Made by a program: the position numbers and the translations under genes. A stretch of 64,000 nucleotides of DNA from contig NC_057823.1 in assembly GCF_910594005.1 (NCBI RefSeq), forward strand, positions 102,534,015 through 102,598,014. Direction: 5' to 3'. Position 1 is the first letter of the stretch. The number at the start of each line of letters is the position of its first letter. The DNA comes from Cervus elaphus. Lineage: Eukaryota > Chordata > Mammalia > Artiodactyla > Cervidae. The notes beneath the pieces are model-generated. The model saw only the letters and a program-made list of their open reading frames with translations. It ran no database searches and was not told the origin of the DNA. Of this stretch, positions 35,349 to 47,402 are shown piece by piece.

Positions 35349-35350
35349 AA
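35311..35350 (+). repeat. (CTGAA)8 tail of BovB
   Basis: Eight exact pentamers form the 3' microsatellite tail of the BovB. This is the longest BovB tail in the window. Confidence 0.95.
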
Positions 35351-35359
35351 GAAAAAGTT

Positions 35360-37640
35360 ACGTTCACAAAGAAATTAGGTCTTCAATATTCTCAATGAGA
35401 GCCATTGTTCAAGTGAGAGAAAGGTTCGAGAGACCACATCTTTTCTTTTCGCCTACTCCAAAGGCGTAGGTTATGCTGTGTACCTGTCCAAAATATAGGA
35501 CCACATTAGAAATCTTTTAAAATTTGTTCTTATGTAGTTGAAATTAAAAATTTATTTGTTTTGTAAAACAACAGTAACAACCAGTTGTAGGTGCTTTTGC
35601 CTTTGTGGCCTTAGTGATCATGGAAGTGTTTTCTGTAGAGAGTATAGAAATTTCCAAAGTAATAAATTTATTAAGCTTGTTTAATTGTATTTTTCTGATT
35701 CAAAAATAATTTTCACTACAAATTAGATTATTTTAAAAGTTAGGCATGTGAAAATAAGAAAATACATTTTTAATTGCTTGTAATTCTATTAATGAGAAAA
35801 AAATGAATATTGTGTTCTGTAATGTATGTTTTTAATGTTTTTCTCCACACACTCCTTTTCAAATCAGTGAGATCATATTAAAGCTACTTTTGGCAATTTT
35901 TTCACAGTATATTATGGTATCAGTATTTTCTATTCTACTAAGTAATTTTACATGATCTGATATCAGTCGTTGAATACTTTTCCTTTATATTCATGTATTG
36001 ATTTTTATTTGACCTATTCTATTTGCATGCTCAGATCATTTAAAAGTTTTCTGTTTTGATTTTTAGGACAACATTAGAAATGCTTTTAGAAACACAGGGC
36101 CCTACATTTTTAAAATCTTTTTGGAAAGGCACCTTCCATTGTACTTTTCTCTAATCCTTAATGTTATATTTACTGTCAATTTCAAGAGTATCAGTTTTCT
36201 TAAATAGGAACTATGACAGCATCTGCTTTCCTTTTAAATTATCAACAATTTACTGGAAAGTTTTGTTAAGAAAATTAGCTGTTTTATCTTTTCTTTAATT
36301 TCAAAGCCAAAATGTAATTTTGGCTGTAGTCTTTACCTCTAACTAGCAACCAGGAGCATTTGTATTTCACAAAAACATTTGCTAAAATGACCCTAACGTA
36401 AACATATAAAAGCTTATATCACTCCTCTTTAGTGCTTATGAAATACTAGAGTTTTGCTTCACCAAATATATTAACTTTAACAATTTATTTCTTATACTCA
36501 AAAATATTTGTTTTTATGAGTTAAGTGACAATGATTGTACCAAAAATGAAATATGTTTCAATCACCTGGAAAAAAAAAAAAAAACCTGTCCAGCCAAGCA
36601 AAGCATTCATTTTATAACTGAGAATGAAAAACACATCAATCATGGCATGTCAGGAAGAGCAGAGGAGAAGCAACCGAAAGAGAAAAAGGAAATTTGGAGA
36701 CCTCTGCGATCAGGGCTGCGCCATTTTGCACAAGTCCTTCACGTGAAATCATGTAAGTCTCGCTGACTTATGGTCAGAGTAAGTGTTGAGGGTAGGACTA
36801 GTCAAATGTTTCAAATAAAATAATGAATATTTTTAGTTTTAAGCTTCAGAACTACTTTTTAGAAATAAAAAAATAGTGATTGTTAGCCTTCATAAACACA
36901 AATATTTCTTGTCTATCAAATGAGATAAAATTAAAATGAAAATAAAAGTAAATTATTTCTAGAACCTTAGATGTATATATTTGTATGTTTAGAAATAGTT
37001 ATTTATAGGCAAGCATAAAACATTTTAGTATGTTATCAAGAAATAAGATGAGCAAAGAATTAGTTCTAGAAACTCAGATGTGGGAGAAACATAATGATAA
37101 GTTCCTTTAGAAAGCAGAAAATTAAACCAACTTTATATAATTGCCTGACAAATTTACTTATTCAGAATTAAGCCAGAGGATTAACAAATATGAAATAGAT
37201 TACTTAAAGTAAAGAAGCTCAATACTTAATCCAGTAAATATATTTCAGTTCATGGAAATACATTTCAGTTCATGGGTCCTTTGGTCTGTCTGGTTTAATT
37301 CTTTTTATCTTATATTTGGCCTCTGTTTTGTGTGCAAGGACAAATGACTGTCATCTTTACAACCAACAGTGATGGCTTTCAGAAGTGTCCTATTTAAACT
37401 GCTGGATAGTTAACATCTTATTCTAATTAGGGGATCAGTGTTAAATCTGACTTGCTGCAAATCTTCATGTGGTTTATCACACAGAGGAAATGTAACGTCC
37501 AGTCTGCATTTTTAAGTCATTTTAGTCTACAGAAATGTGGTTTGCAAATGCGTCAAGATTATCTAGGTTCAATATTGTGAAAAACAATAGAAACCCGTAT
37601 TACCTTTAGTTACAAGTGTTTGATATTTTAGTATTTCAGT
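35360..37640. other. AT-rich single-copy stretch
   Basis: 2.3 kb without a recognisable repeat, apart from a 16-base A run at 36570. No gene is seen. Confidence 0.5.
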
Positions 37641-37651
37641 AACCATTCCAT

Positions 37652-37747
37652 CTGGGAGTTTGTGATGGACAGGGAGGCCTGGTGTGCTGCGATTCACGGG
37701 GTCGCAAAGAGTCGGACACGACTGAGCAACTGAACTCAACTGAACTG
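37652..37747 (+). mobile_element. Shortest BovB insertion, ~96 bp, perfect TSD
   Basis: Only the last ~90 bp of BovB (gggagtttgtgatggacagg to ctgaactgaa). An 11-bp perfect TSD, aaccattccat, lies at 37641-37651 and 37748-37758. Confidence 0.95.
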
Positions 37748-37758
37748 AACCATTCCAT

Positions 37759-38586
37759 ATTTCACCTCATATCACTCAAAGGATAAGAAAAATTTCACCC
37801 CAATGCAAGGTGAAATCACTGATAAAAAGTTAGTCTTTTATATACTGATGAAAATCACACATTAATTGCCTATTGCTAGATTGCGTGTGTAAGTTTCAGA
37901 TTGTGTGAATGTGATGCTGTGAAATCTGCATCTTTGATTTTTTTTCTCCCAAGATAAAATCAGCTTCTCAAAGGATGGAGGGATGTCAATGAAGTTCTGA
38001 GAGGGCCCAGCAACCTTCCCCTCTGCACAGCTGCCTTTGACTCTGCAGAGCACTCTTTGTGGGAGTGCAGAGCACGTGCTGAAGGAAGTTAAGAAGAAGC
38101 AAAGGCTTTCCGGTGCAGATAAAGAGATGGTATACACAATAGAATAAAGAAAAGGTCTCTAAGAGATGCAGCTGCCTCACTGACGCATCTGGGGGGAATA
38201 TTTTAGCCCTGGTAATTGAAAACTGTCATCAGACCACAGACTGACTAAAATGAGCCAGTTAGAATCAATGCTAGTATGCTAGTGCTAAGTAATATATGTA
38301 AAGTAATTTTAGTAAAGTAAGTGTGTCTCCTAATATTCTGACCCTAGACTTATCCTCAACATGAACATGCAAGGAGTATAGAACTCCTTTTTCACTCTAA
38401 TGATCATGTTTCTAAACTAATATCACGTGGCCTTGTTTTCTGTTACTACACACCCACAGTTCATTATTAGCTTATGGGCATGCAAGAAAGGAGAAATAGC
38501 ATTTTCAGTTTGCTAACATCTATTAAAGGCAACAATCAAATACCCACTTTTGTCTTTTTTCATTAAAATCTTGACTTTGAAAATAG
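37759..38586. other. Single-copy stretch
   Basis: No feature recognised. Minus-strand frames of 64-91 codons at 37862-38180 show no domain. Confidence 0.45.
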
Positions 38587-39525
38587 TCGCTTTTCAGCCA
38601 CTAAGCCATGTGATTAGTGACTCTTCGACCCCATGGACTGCAGCACGCCAGGCTTCTCTTTCCATCACTAACTCCCGAAGCTTGCTCAAACTAGTGTCCA
38701 TCGAGTCAGTGATGCCATCCAACCATCTCGTCCTCTGTTGCCCCTTCTGCTGTCTTCAATTTTTCCCAGCATCTGGGTCTTCTTCTAGTGAGTCAGCTCT
38801 TCACGTCAGGTGGCCAAAGAATTAGAGGGTCAGTCCTCCAGTGATTATTCGGGGTTGATTTCCTTTGGGACTGTCTGGTTTGATCTTCTTGCTGTTTAGG
38901 GAACTCTCAAGAGTCTTCTCTAGCACCACAATTTGAAAGCATCAATTCTTTGGTGCTCAGCCCTTTTTTATGTTCCTACTCTCACATCTGTTTATGACTA
39001 CTGGAAAAAACCATAGCTTTGACTACATGGAACTTTGTCTGGAGAGTGATGTCTCTCTCTGCTTTTTAATATGCTGTCTAGGATTATCAAAGCTTTCCTT
39101 CTAAGGAGCAAGCATCTTTTAATTTCATGGCTGCAGTCAACATCTGCAGTGATTTAGGAGCCCCAGAAAATAAAATCTGCCAGTGTTTCCATTTTTTCCT
39201 TATCTATTTGCCATGAAGTGATGGGACTGGACACCATGATCTTAGTGTTCTGAATGTTGAGTTTCAAGCCAGCTTTTTCACTCTCCTCTTTCACCTTCAT
39301 CAAGAGGCGCGTTAGCTCCTCTTCACTTTAGCCATTAGAGTGGTGTCTTCTGCATATCTGAGCTTGTTGCTACTACTCTCTCGGCAGTCCTCATTTCACC
39401 TTGTGATTCCTCCAGCCCGGGATTTTGCATGGCGTGCTCTGCATGTAAGTTAACTAAGCAGGGTGGCAATACACAGCCTTGACGTACTCCTTTCCCAGTT
39501 TTGAACCAGTCCACTGTTCCATGTC
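38587..39525 (-). mobile_element. BovB LINE, ~0.94 kb, older copy, antisense
   Basis: It covers the 3' end back to just past the reverse transcriptase catalytic region (ccaggcttctctttccatca, gatgggactggacaccatga, agggtggcaatacacagcct). It is more diverged than the other BovB copies (many indels), so it is an early insertion. No TSD was found. Confidence 0.88.
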
Positions 39526-40268
39526 TGATGTCACGTCTGACCCATTATATTTTCTCTAATTTGAAACCCCTTCACCTTGTCTGTTCAGTTACGTGTTTGT
39601 GTTTCCAGATTTATGACAGATTCAGTATGTCTTGATGTTTTCCCGTTTCTCTCTGTCCCTTTGACTGACATCGGCTCTGTCTTCCATGCATGTTTTTCTT
39701 TGTGTGACTTTGTTCACCACACAGCGCTCTTCTGCAGTAGGGATGTGGTGGGAGCATGTAGAACCATAGGCTGTTTTATTATTTTCTTTCTTAGTCATTG
39801 CTATATTTTCAATTGTAGCATTCTTTAAGTAATGTAGTGAGATGGTTCCTCATAGAATTTTTGTAGCTGTGAGGTTAATTTTTGTAGTTGTGAGGTTACT
39901 TTATATATTTTAGCTGGGATTTGGGGGAGATTGATTTCTATATACCTGCCACTTTCTTCCTCAGTTATATTCTTCTTTAAAATTATAGTAGAGTTGACAC
40001 ACTGTATTCGTTCGTCGTGTTACTGACATTATGTTAGTATCAGCTGTAAAACATAGGGCTATATCTTAGGCTCACATTTTCTCAAGGATTGCATACTAAA
40101 ATTGCATACAAAAATAGATAGTTTAGATACTTTCCTTCCTCCTCCTCTTCACCTCCTTAGAAATATAAATGCCACTGAATTATGACAAGGTATCAAAGCA
40201 TTTTAATACTTTTATTGGCATAGTATTCTGGAAATAATCACTTTGACTCCAAATAAATTAATTATTGT
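39526..40268. other. Single-copy stretch with weak L1 relic
   Basis: Nothing recognised, except that 39968-40065 (aaaattatagtagagttgac, gttagtatcagctgtaaaac) faintly resembles an antisense L1 3' end. Confidence 0.35.
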
Positions 40269-40281
40269 AATCCATCATCCT

Positions 40282-40557
40282 GCTCCTGCTGCTGCTAAGT
40301 CACTTCAGTCATGTCCGACTCTGTGCGACCCCATAGACGGCAGCCCACCAGGCTCCCCCGTCCCTGGGATTCTCCAGGCAAGAACACTGGAGTGGGTTGC
40401 CATTTCCTTCTCCAATGCATGAAAGGGAAAGGTGAAAGTGAAGTTGCTCAGTCGTGTCCAACTCTTAGCGACCCCATGGACTGCAGCCTGCCAGGCCCCT
40501 CCGTCCATGGGATTTCCCAGGTGAGAGTACTGGAGTGGGGTGCCATTGCCTTCTCTG
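40282..40557 (-). mobile_element. BOV-A2 dimeric SINE, antisense, 13-bp perfect TSD
   Basis: Both BovA units and the (tgc)n start (gctcctgctgctgctaagtc) are present in antisense. TSD aatccatcatcct is perfect at 40269-40281 and 40558-40570. Low divergence and the intact TSD suggest a recent insertion. Confidence 0.96.
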
Positions 40558-40570
40558 AATCCATCATCCT

Positions 40571-43500
40571 ACACCTCAATAATTGTTGAAACAGCATGGA
40601 AGATTGTATCATATGCACACTTACGTCTCTAAGTATTGCAAGAAGTTTATAATTCAGAGAGCAGAAATATCCCAAGCTCTTAATACATCTTGTATATTAT
40701 GCACTTTGAATGAAAAAAATTAAAAATGTTGGATTGCTGAGGATTTCTTTTGCTTAACTTTTAAACTATTCCTAAGCTAAAAGAGCAAAACCCCATTGTT
40801 CTTATCTGGTAGTTCTTCCACCTACAAACTTTCTTAAGTTGACATGAGTGACAATCACCCTTCAACTTGCATTGAATTCTGTCAATTTAAATTACCTTAC
40901 CAAGAGTATTTCTCATCTGAGCTCTTCCCTATATCCTCACTCATCTCAGGACTTGTTGCAGAGGTTATGAATGTTCACCAGTGTCCAACTTTCCTATGAT
41001 TCTTGGAATCCGGCCAGGTTTCATTTGCACTTCAGTGCAAGCTGTAGCTAAGTTATGGTCCATGAATGTGAGTAAAATGATCAGCACTGCTTCTAGACCT
41101 GGTCTTTAGAAACATCCCACTTACCATCCTTTCCTTCCCTAGCTGTTGGTTTAATGTAATGGACTTTAATATACAGGAAGAAATATGGGTTCCTGAGTGA
41201 GTTAAACAAGTTTGGCATACTCCTCCATCCTAATATGGATAAAAGAGAAGCCTTTATGTGAAAGCTCCTGGAATTTTGATAATTATATCTGAGATTGAAA
41301 CTTACTATGGTTTTCCACCCCCTCCATCATCAATATCACCTCTAACATAAAATATGCATGCATAAATTCTTATTGAGTGGATAAATATTTTCCTGCCAAT
41401 GCAGTTAATGTATTCTTGTTAATGCGTTATTTCTATTAAAATTAAAGTTCAGTTTTTTGTTTTTTTCTAGAAATACTTGAGTATACTGGGATATTCTAAC
41501 CTTGGAGACATTTACAATTTATTTTAGGTCCTCAAAGCTAATTTTCACTTTGTTTCACAGCTTCTTTCTTCATGAGACTCTGAAAAATATCCTGGATCTA
41601 AGGCAGAGAATATATCATGGTAACATCTGTCTGTGATGCTCCAGATTAGTCTTCTCTGATGCTGTGGACACAGCGGGGCTCCATCCTGGTCCCTGTTTAA
41701 GGAAGTGTTTATTTCGACCTGAGGGAACAGTGTGATCAGGAAGCCTCTAGACAGCAGCTCCTTCGGGGTTTGTCTCAGCTTCAGAGAACTACCTTGTACG
41801 AGGTTATGTTTTCCCTGGAGTGGTATGGGTCTGGCTGATGAGTGAGGTGGCATATAAATATCTGGGCACTTCAAACAGACACAGAACACTCTGAAGGGCA
41901 ATATTCCCTTCAGAACTTCCCATCATTTTGGGTGAGGTTTTGCTGAACCTCTCTCATAGCTGAGTTATCCCCCTTACTTGTGATCCCATCTTATTTTTTT
42001 CCACAGATATTGATGGAAGTAAATTTCTTACACCCAAACTCCATTTCATTGTATGTTTCCAGGATACCAAATGCCCCATACCTGACCATATATTAATTTT
42101 TTCTTCGAAACTAAGCATGTTTAAAAACTCTCTCCTGCATTCTAAATCTCATGGAAGCCATCTCTGTTATCCCAAATTGCCTGAGACAAGAAATCTTACT
42201 AAGTTCTGAATGTCATGTCAGTTATGATATAACTGACAAATAACAATTAGATGGCTAAATGAAACAAATCATCATAATAAGTAACAACAACAAAATAGAA
42301 GAGTGGCCAGGCAAAGGAAATTTAAAAAGAAAAAAGAGTAGTGTAAAGATCAGAGGGAACAAGCCGAGAGGTATAAGCAGGTATGTGATAGTTATGTTGC
42401 AATGCTGTCTGTAAAAAAGCAAAATAACATTTGATCCTCTTAATATATTAAACGCCTAACAAAAATATAGTTTTTATGAGAGTACCTACATTCCACAGTG
42501 GCTGCTTAAAAAATTATTTTATTAAAAATGAGACCTGCCTGTCCTCTTCATTACTTCCAAGCACAATAAAAAATAGAAGCCAATAAACACAAAGGCAAAT
42601 GAATTAAAGAACCGATGAACAAATACATTTAAAACAAATCAACAAACAAATAAACCCACTCGTGTTCTGTTGTCATAACAATTATACTGTGTCCCTGGGG
42701 TCTCAATCAATATGGGATTGAGTGTTTCTGGAAGCAGTGTACCGCTCTTAACTCTGCAGTGTTACTTGAAGGATCGTTTGTTGTGGGCGCTGGGAGTAAT
42801 GGCTGGGGCGCAACAGCGATATTAAGGCAATATATCCTGTGGTTCTCAGCCTCTGAACTGATAATAACTGGTTAAGTAAACTGGCTACTAAATCAGAGAG
42901 AATGGAAACAAGACAAAGTGATAAGTGAAAAACAGCGCATATGAGAGGACAAAACGCAAGCCTGAATGTTGGTTTAGGGTTGCATCTTATGGAATGGGGA
43001 GTATTCACAGCTAGTCTTAAAAATACTCAGACTATTTTGAAAGTAACTTAAAGTCATAGATTTGAAATAAGTTCCAGGGACATGTTATAATGATTAGATA
43101 TTCAGTCAAGAAAGATTTTGATTCAGTGACCAAAAATATAACATTAAAATATTCAGTCTGCAAGTTTGATATTACACACACAGCTAAATTTTTTCTAAAA
43201 AATATCACATTATGCACAGAAATTCCAAAGTATCTGCAGATTTTTGAAATGGATGCATTAAGGCTCAGTCTCAGTTCCCAAATAAAGTTTTGTTGACAGA
43301 GCAAAAAGACATGACATGTGCTTGAAAAAGTGGTAATGGTTGTTCTGTGAACAATGAAAACATCTACTGGCATATTTGCTAATATTTTCCTTAAGACAGC
43401 TACATGTAGTAGAGTTGAAATGTATTTCATAAAATCAAAGGATAGAAGCTTTCTTCTATTTCCCACAGTATCCAATTGAAGAAAATAATGCCCAGAGAAT

Positions 43501-44696
43501 TCACGAGTTTCCTCAGTGACAATTAATGGATGGCAGAATTAGCATCAGAAGGCATGACATCTAGATTTCGAGGCCAGCTAACTCCTTCCCAGTTCTTTAT
43601 GGATAGGATGTCATTTATGGGACAGTGATTGTATTCTTTATAAAATGGATCTCCTGGTAAATTTCTGTTCCTGTAGTGATATCTTACATTAGGGACTAAA
43701 TGTAAGAAGGGGAAGCCCCTTACTAAGAGAAAGAGTCAGAAATGAAGGACTTCTGCTCCCCTTTTGAATGCTATTAGTAAGAAATACTGTAAATTAAAAA
43801 TTAGCGGTTCTCAGCCTTCCAATTTAATCTGTCTTTTGATCAGCATTGACCGCAAACTCATAGACCCAATCCCTATGTGACAACATCTATGCCAAAATGC
43901 TTGCAGTGGAAAAATGGGGAAAAACATAAGTCTCTCTCATATTTGGACATGCTTTGGACTTTATGTTTTCAGGCTGTAAGTACTTAGTACACATTATAAA
44001 CCTTAATTATGCAGCCATAAAATATTATGGCATGAAAGACTTCAGCATATTTCAGTATTTATTTGATTTTAAGGTCACTTCCATACGTATTTTCTTTAGA
44101 TTAAATTCAATGAAGAAATCAGATGAACTGTATATTTTACATAATAATCTGTAAAATGTCAATGTAAAATGTGAAGTACAGATTGCACTCAATAGTGAAA
44201 ACAAGTTAGATCCAAAGCACTTTTAAGATACTTTACAGTTGTCATTTTTAGAAAAATAGCAGATAAATGAGGCCAGTCAACAGCATGCTTTGAAATTCAC
44301 CAGTTTAATTAAGCTTAATCACATGATACTTTTTTGCCAGATGGAGTGAAGTGAAGCCTTTTATATTTTTCCTTTATGAGAAAACACACTTGGACATTTG
44401 TCTTGCATGTATTTTACCTTGAACTATGCTATTTTTGGTAGCCGATTCAGCAAATATACGTGTGAGATGTTCTTCATATGGCTCTCCACACTTTTCTGTA
44501 AAATGATTTTTTTTTTCTTTCTTGCTTTAACTGTGTGATAAAATAATCATACTGGAACTTGCCATTCTTTGCGTATTCCAGTCTTCCCTTACCATTGATT
44601 GGCTCAATGATGGCTACTTGACTCAAAGTGGACCAATGTAACCATTTCTACCTGATATTCGTCCAGGTAATTTATTTAAAGCCAAATACTCAGAAT
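40571..44696. other. Largest repeat-poor block, 4.1 kb
   Basis: I recognise no LINE, SINE or LTR here. A 118-codon minus-strand frame (41545-41901) and a 147-codon minus-strand frame (43032-43475) lack any domain I know. 43240-43305 faintly resembles the hAT element type seen at 15062 (caaataaagttttgttgaca). Confidence 0.45.
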
Positions 44697-44951
44697 TAGT
44701 CAGGATTCTCCAGAGAAACAGAACGAAGAGGATTTATATGGAGAAGCAGGGGTGGTGAAATGGTGAGAGAGATTGATTTATTGATTTTAAGTAATTATCT
44801 CATGCAATTAGGAAACCTAGGAAGCCCCGAATCAGCAAGGCAGGTTGGAAGTCCTGAGATGGATGGAGAAAGCAAGTTTGCAGTTCAAGTCTGAGGGCCC
44901 TCTACTGGAAAAATTTCTTTTTTTCCCAGATCGGCTAGTCTTTGTTCTCTT

Positions 44952-46966
44952 CAGTTCAGTTCAACTCTGATGCTCACTCATGTCCCAACTCTTTGCAACC
45001 CCATGGACTGTAGAACACAAGGCTTCCCTGTCCATCACCAACTCCCGGGACTTGCTCAAACTCATGTCCATCGAGTCGGTCATGCTATCCAACCATCTCC
45101 TCCTCTGTCATCCCCTTCTCCTCCTGCCTTCAATCTTTCCCAGCATCAGGGTCTTTTCTAAGGAGTCAGTTCTTCACATCAGGGGGCCAAAGTATTGGAG
45201 TTTCAGCATCAGTCCTTCCAATGAATATTCAGGACTGATTCCCTTTAGGATGGACTGGTTGGATCTCCTTGCATTCCGAGGGACTCTCAAGAGTCTTCTC
45301 CAACACCACAGTTCAAAAGCCCCAATCCTTCAGCGCTCAGCTTTCTTTACAGTCCAACTCTAACATCCATACATGACTCCTGGAAAAACCATAGCTTTGA
45401 CTAGATGGATCTTTGTTGACAAAGTAATGTCTCTGTTTTTTAATATGCTGTCTAGATTGATCATAGCTTTCCTTCCAAGAAGCAAGTGTCTTTTAATTTC
45501 AAGGTTGCAATCACCATCTGCAGTGATTTTGGAACTCAAGAAAACAAGTCTGTTGCTGTGTCCACTGTTTCCCTGTCTATTTACCATGAAGTGATGGGAC
45601 TGGATGCCATGATTTTAGTTTTCTGAATGTCGAACATTAAGCCAACTTTTTCACTCTCCTCTTTCACTTTCTTCAAGATGCTCTTTGGTCCCTTTTCACT
45701 TTCTGCAATAAGGGTGATGTCATCTGCATATCTGAGGTTGTTGATATTTCTCCCGGCAGTCTTGATTTCAGCCTGTGCTTCATCCAGCCCAGCATTTTGC
45801 ATGATGTACTCTGAATAAAGCTAAATAAGCAGGGTAACAATATACAGTCTTCATATACTCCTTTCCCAATTTGGGACCAGTCCATTGTTCCATGTCTAGT
45901 TTTAACTGTTGGTCTTGACCTGCACACAGGTCAGATTTCTCAGGAGGCAGGTCAGGTGGTCTGCTGTTCCCATCTCTTGAAAAATTTTCCACAGTTTGTT
46001 GTGATCCACACAGCCAAAGGCTTTAGGATAGTCAATGAAGCAAAAGTAAGTGTTCTCCTGGAATTCTCTTTCTTTCTCTATGACCCAACGGTCTTGGCAA
46101 TTTGATCTGTGGTTCCCGTGAGTTTTCTAAATCCAACTTGAACATCTGAAAGTTCTCGGTTCATGTACTGTTGAAGCCTTGCTTGGAGTATTTTGAGCAT
46201 TACTTTGCTACCACGTGAGACGAGTGCAATTCTGTGGTAGTTTGAGCATTCTTTGGCATTGTCTTTCTCTGGGATTGGAATGAAAGCTGCCGTTTCCAGT
46301 CCTTTGACCACTGCTGAGTTTTCCAAATTTGCTGGAATATTGAGTACAGCACTTCCACAGTGTCATCTTTTAGGATTTGAAATAGCTCAGCTGGAATTCC
46401 ATCACCCCCAGTATCTTTAGTCATAGTGATGATTCCTAAGGCCCACTTGACTTCAGACTCCAGGATGCCTGGCTCTAGGTGAGTGATCACAGCCATCATG
46501 GTTATTTGGGTCTTGAAGATCTTTTTTGTATAGTTATTCTGTGTATTCTTGCCACCTCTTCTTAATGTCTTCTGCTTCTCTTAGGTCCCTACCATTTCTG
46601 TCCTTTATTTTGTCCATCTTTACACAATGTTCACTTAGTATCTCTAATTTTTTGATGAGATCTCTAGTCTTTCCTATTCAAATGCTTTCCTCTATTTCTT
46701 TGCATTGATCACTTTCTTATTTCTCCTTGCTATTCTTTGGAACTCTGCATTCAGATAAATGTATCCTTCCTTTTCTCTTTTGCCTTCCGCTTCTCTTCTT
46801 TTGCCAGATATTTGTAAAGTCTCCTGAGACAACCATTTTGCCTTTTTGCATTTCTTATTCTTGGGGATGGTTTTGATCCCTGTCTCCTGTACAATGGTAT
46901 GAACGTCCATCAATAGTTCTTCATGTACTCTATCAGATCTGATCTCTCTATCTATCAAATCTAATC
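44952..46966 (-). mobile_element. BovB part of the chimera (RT and C-terminus)
   Basis: The minus strand encodes, in scattered frames, CKKAKWLSQE, the LEPGILESEVKWALGI block, DWKRQLSFQ, RNINNLRYADDITLIAESE (catalytic YADD intact) and FLSSKITADGDCNLEIKRH, then the shared 3' end. Compared with the 31.6-35.3 kb BovB, the catalytic motif survives but the frame does not. Confidence 0.9.
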
Positions 46967-47140
46967 GATTTTGCCCCTCCTATCATCTTATTGGGGCTTC
47001 CTACTTGCCCTTGCATGTGGGGTATATTTTTTTGGTGGGATCCAACATTTTCCTGTTGATGCTTATTCAGTGGTTAGTTGCAATTTTGGAGTTCTCACAG
47101 GAGAAGATGACTGCACGCCCTTCTACTTTGTCATCTTTAT
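46967..47140 (-). mobile_element. Bovid L1 5' UTR terminus (5' part of the chimera)
   Basis: It carries the extreme 5' end of ruminant L1 in antisense, which normally holds the start of the internal Pol II promoter. No L1 coding sequence follows; BovB does. Confidence 0.8.
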
Positions 47141-47402
47141 ACTTTATCTTTGGTCTCTTAAGGCCTTCAAATGATTGGATGAGCCAATCCAATCTCCACA
47201 CTGTGGAGAATAATTTGATTTACTCAAAGTCCACCAATTTAAATATTAATCTCATTCAAAAAACCCACCATATAAACATCAAGAATAAATGTTTGACCGA
47301 ATATCTGGGGAATGATGACCCAGCCGAGTTATTACAAAAGTTTGTAGGTGCTTTTGTGAAACTGGACTTGAAATGGGAGTTAGGGTTAGAATGTGTGTGT
47401 GT

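Larger units (their letters stand above)
44952..47146 (-). mobile_element. Chimeric retroelement: L1 5' UTR fused to BovB 3' half
   Basis: On the minus strand the element starts near 47138 with the bovid L1 5' terminus and about 170 bp of its 5' UTR (antisense on plus: ccttctactttgtcatcttt, tggtgggatccaacattttc, gcccctcctatcatcttatt). At about 46967 it switches to BovB (LIDREIRSDR-like), continues through the reverse transcriptase with intact YADD codons (45719-45730) and ends at the BovB 3' tail. One TSD brackets the whole unit: tctttgttctctt (44939-44951) and tctttggtctctt (47147-47159), 12 of 13 identical. No BovB endonuclease is present. Frames are broken in several places, so no product is expected now. 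Confidence 0.85.
44697..47345 (+). repeat. Ancient mammalian repeat, split by the L1-BovB chimera
   Basis: The left half (44697-44951) begins gtcaggattctccagagaaa and includes gcagttcaagtctgagggcc. The right half (47147-47345) contains ggccttcaaatgattggatg, tttactcaaagtccaccaat and tgtttgaccgaatatctggg. The halves join into one known repeat order once the 44952-47146 insert and one TSD copy are removed. The family is not assigned. Confidence 0.7.

Noticed and set aside
35311..35350. Regular pentamer repeat that might suggest an array
   Set aside because: It is the (ctgaa)n tail of BovB, not a CRISPR or satellite.
41545..41901. 118-codon minus-strand frame in the repeat-poor block
   Set aside because: No recognisable domain and no sign of promoter or splice sites; kept only as a note in the single-copy interval.
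43032..43475. 147-codon minus-strand frame, possible transposase remnant
   Set aside because: The translation shows no transposase motif, and the weak hAT-like similarity covers only a small part on the other strand.
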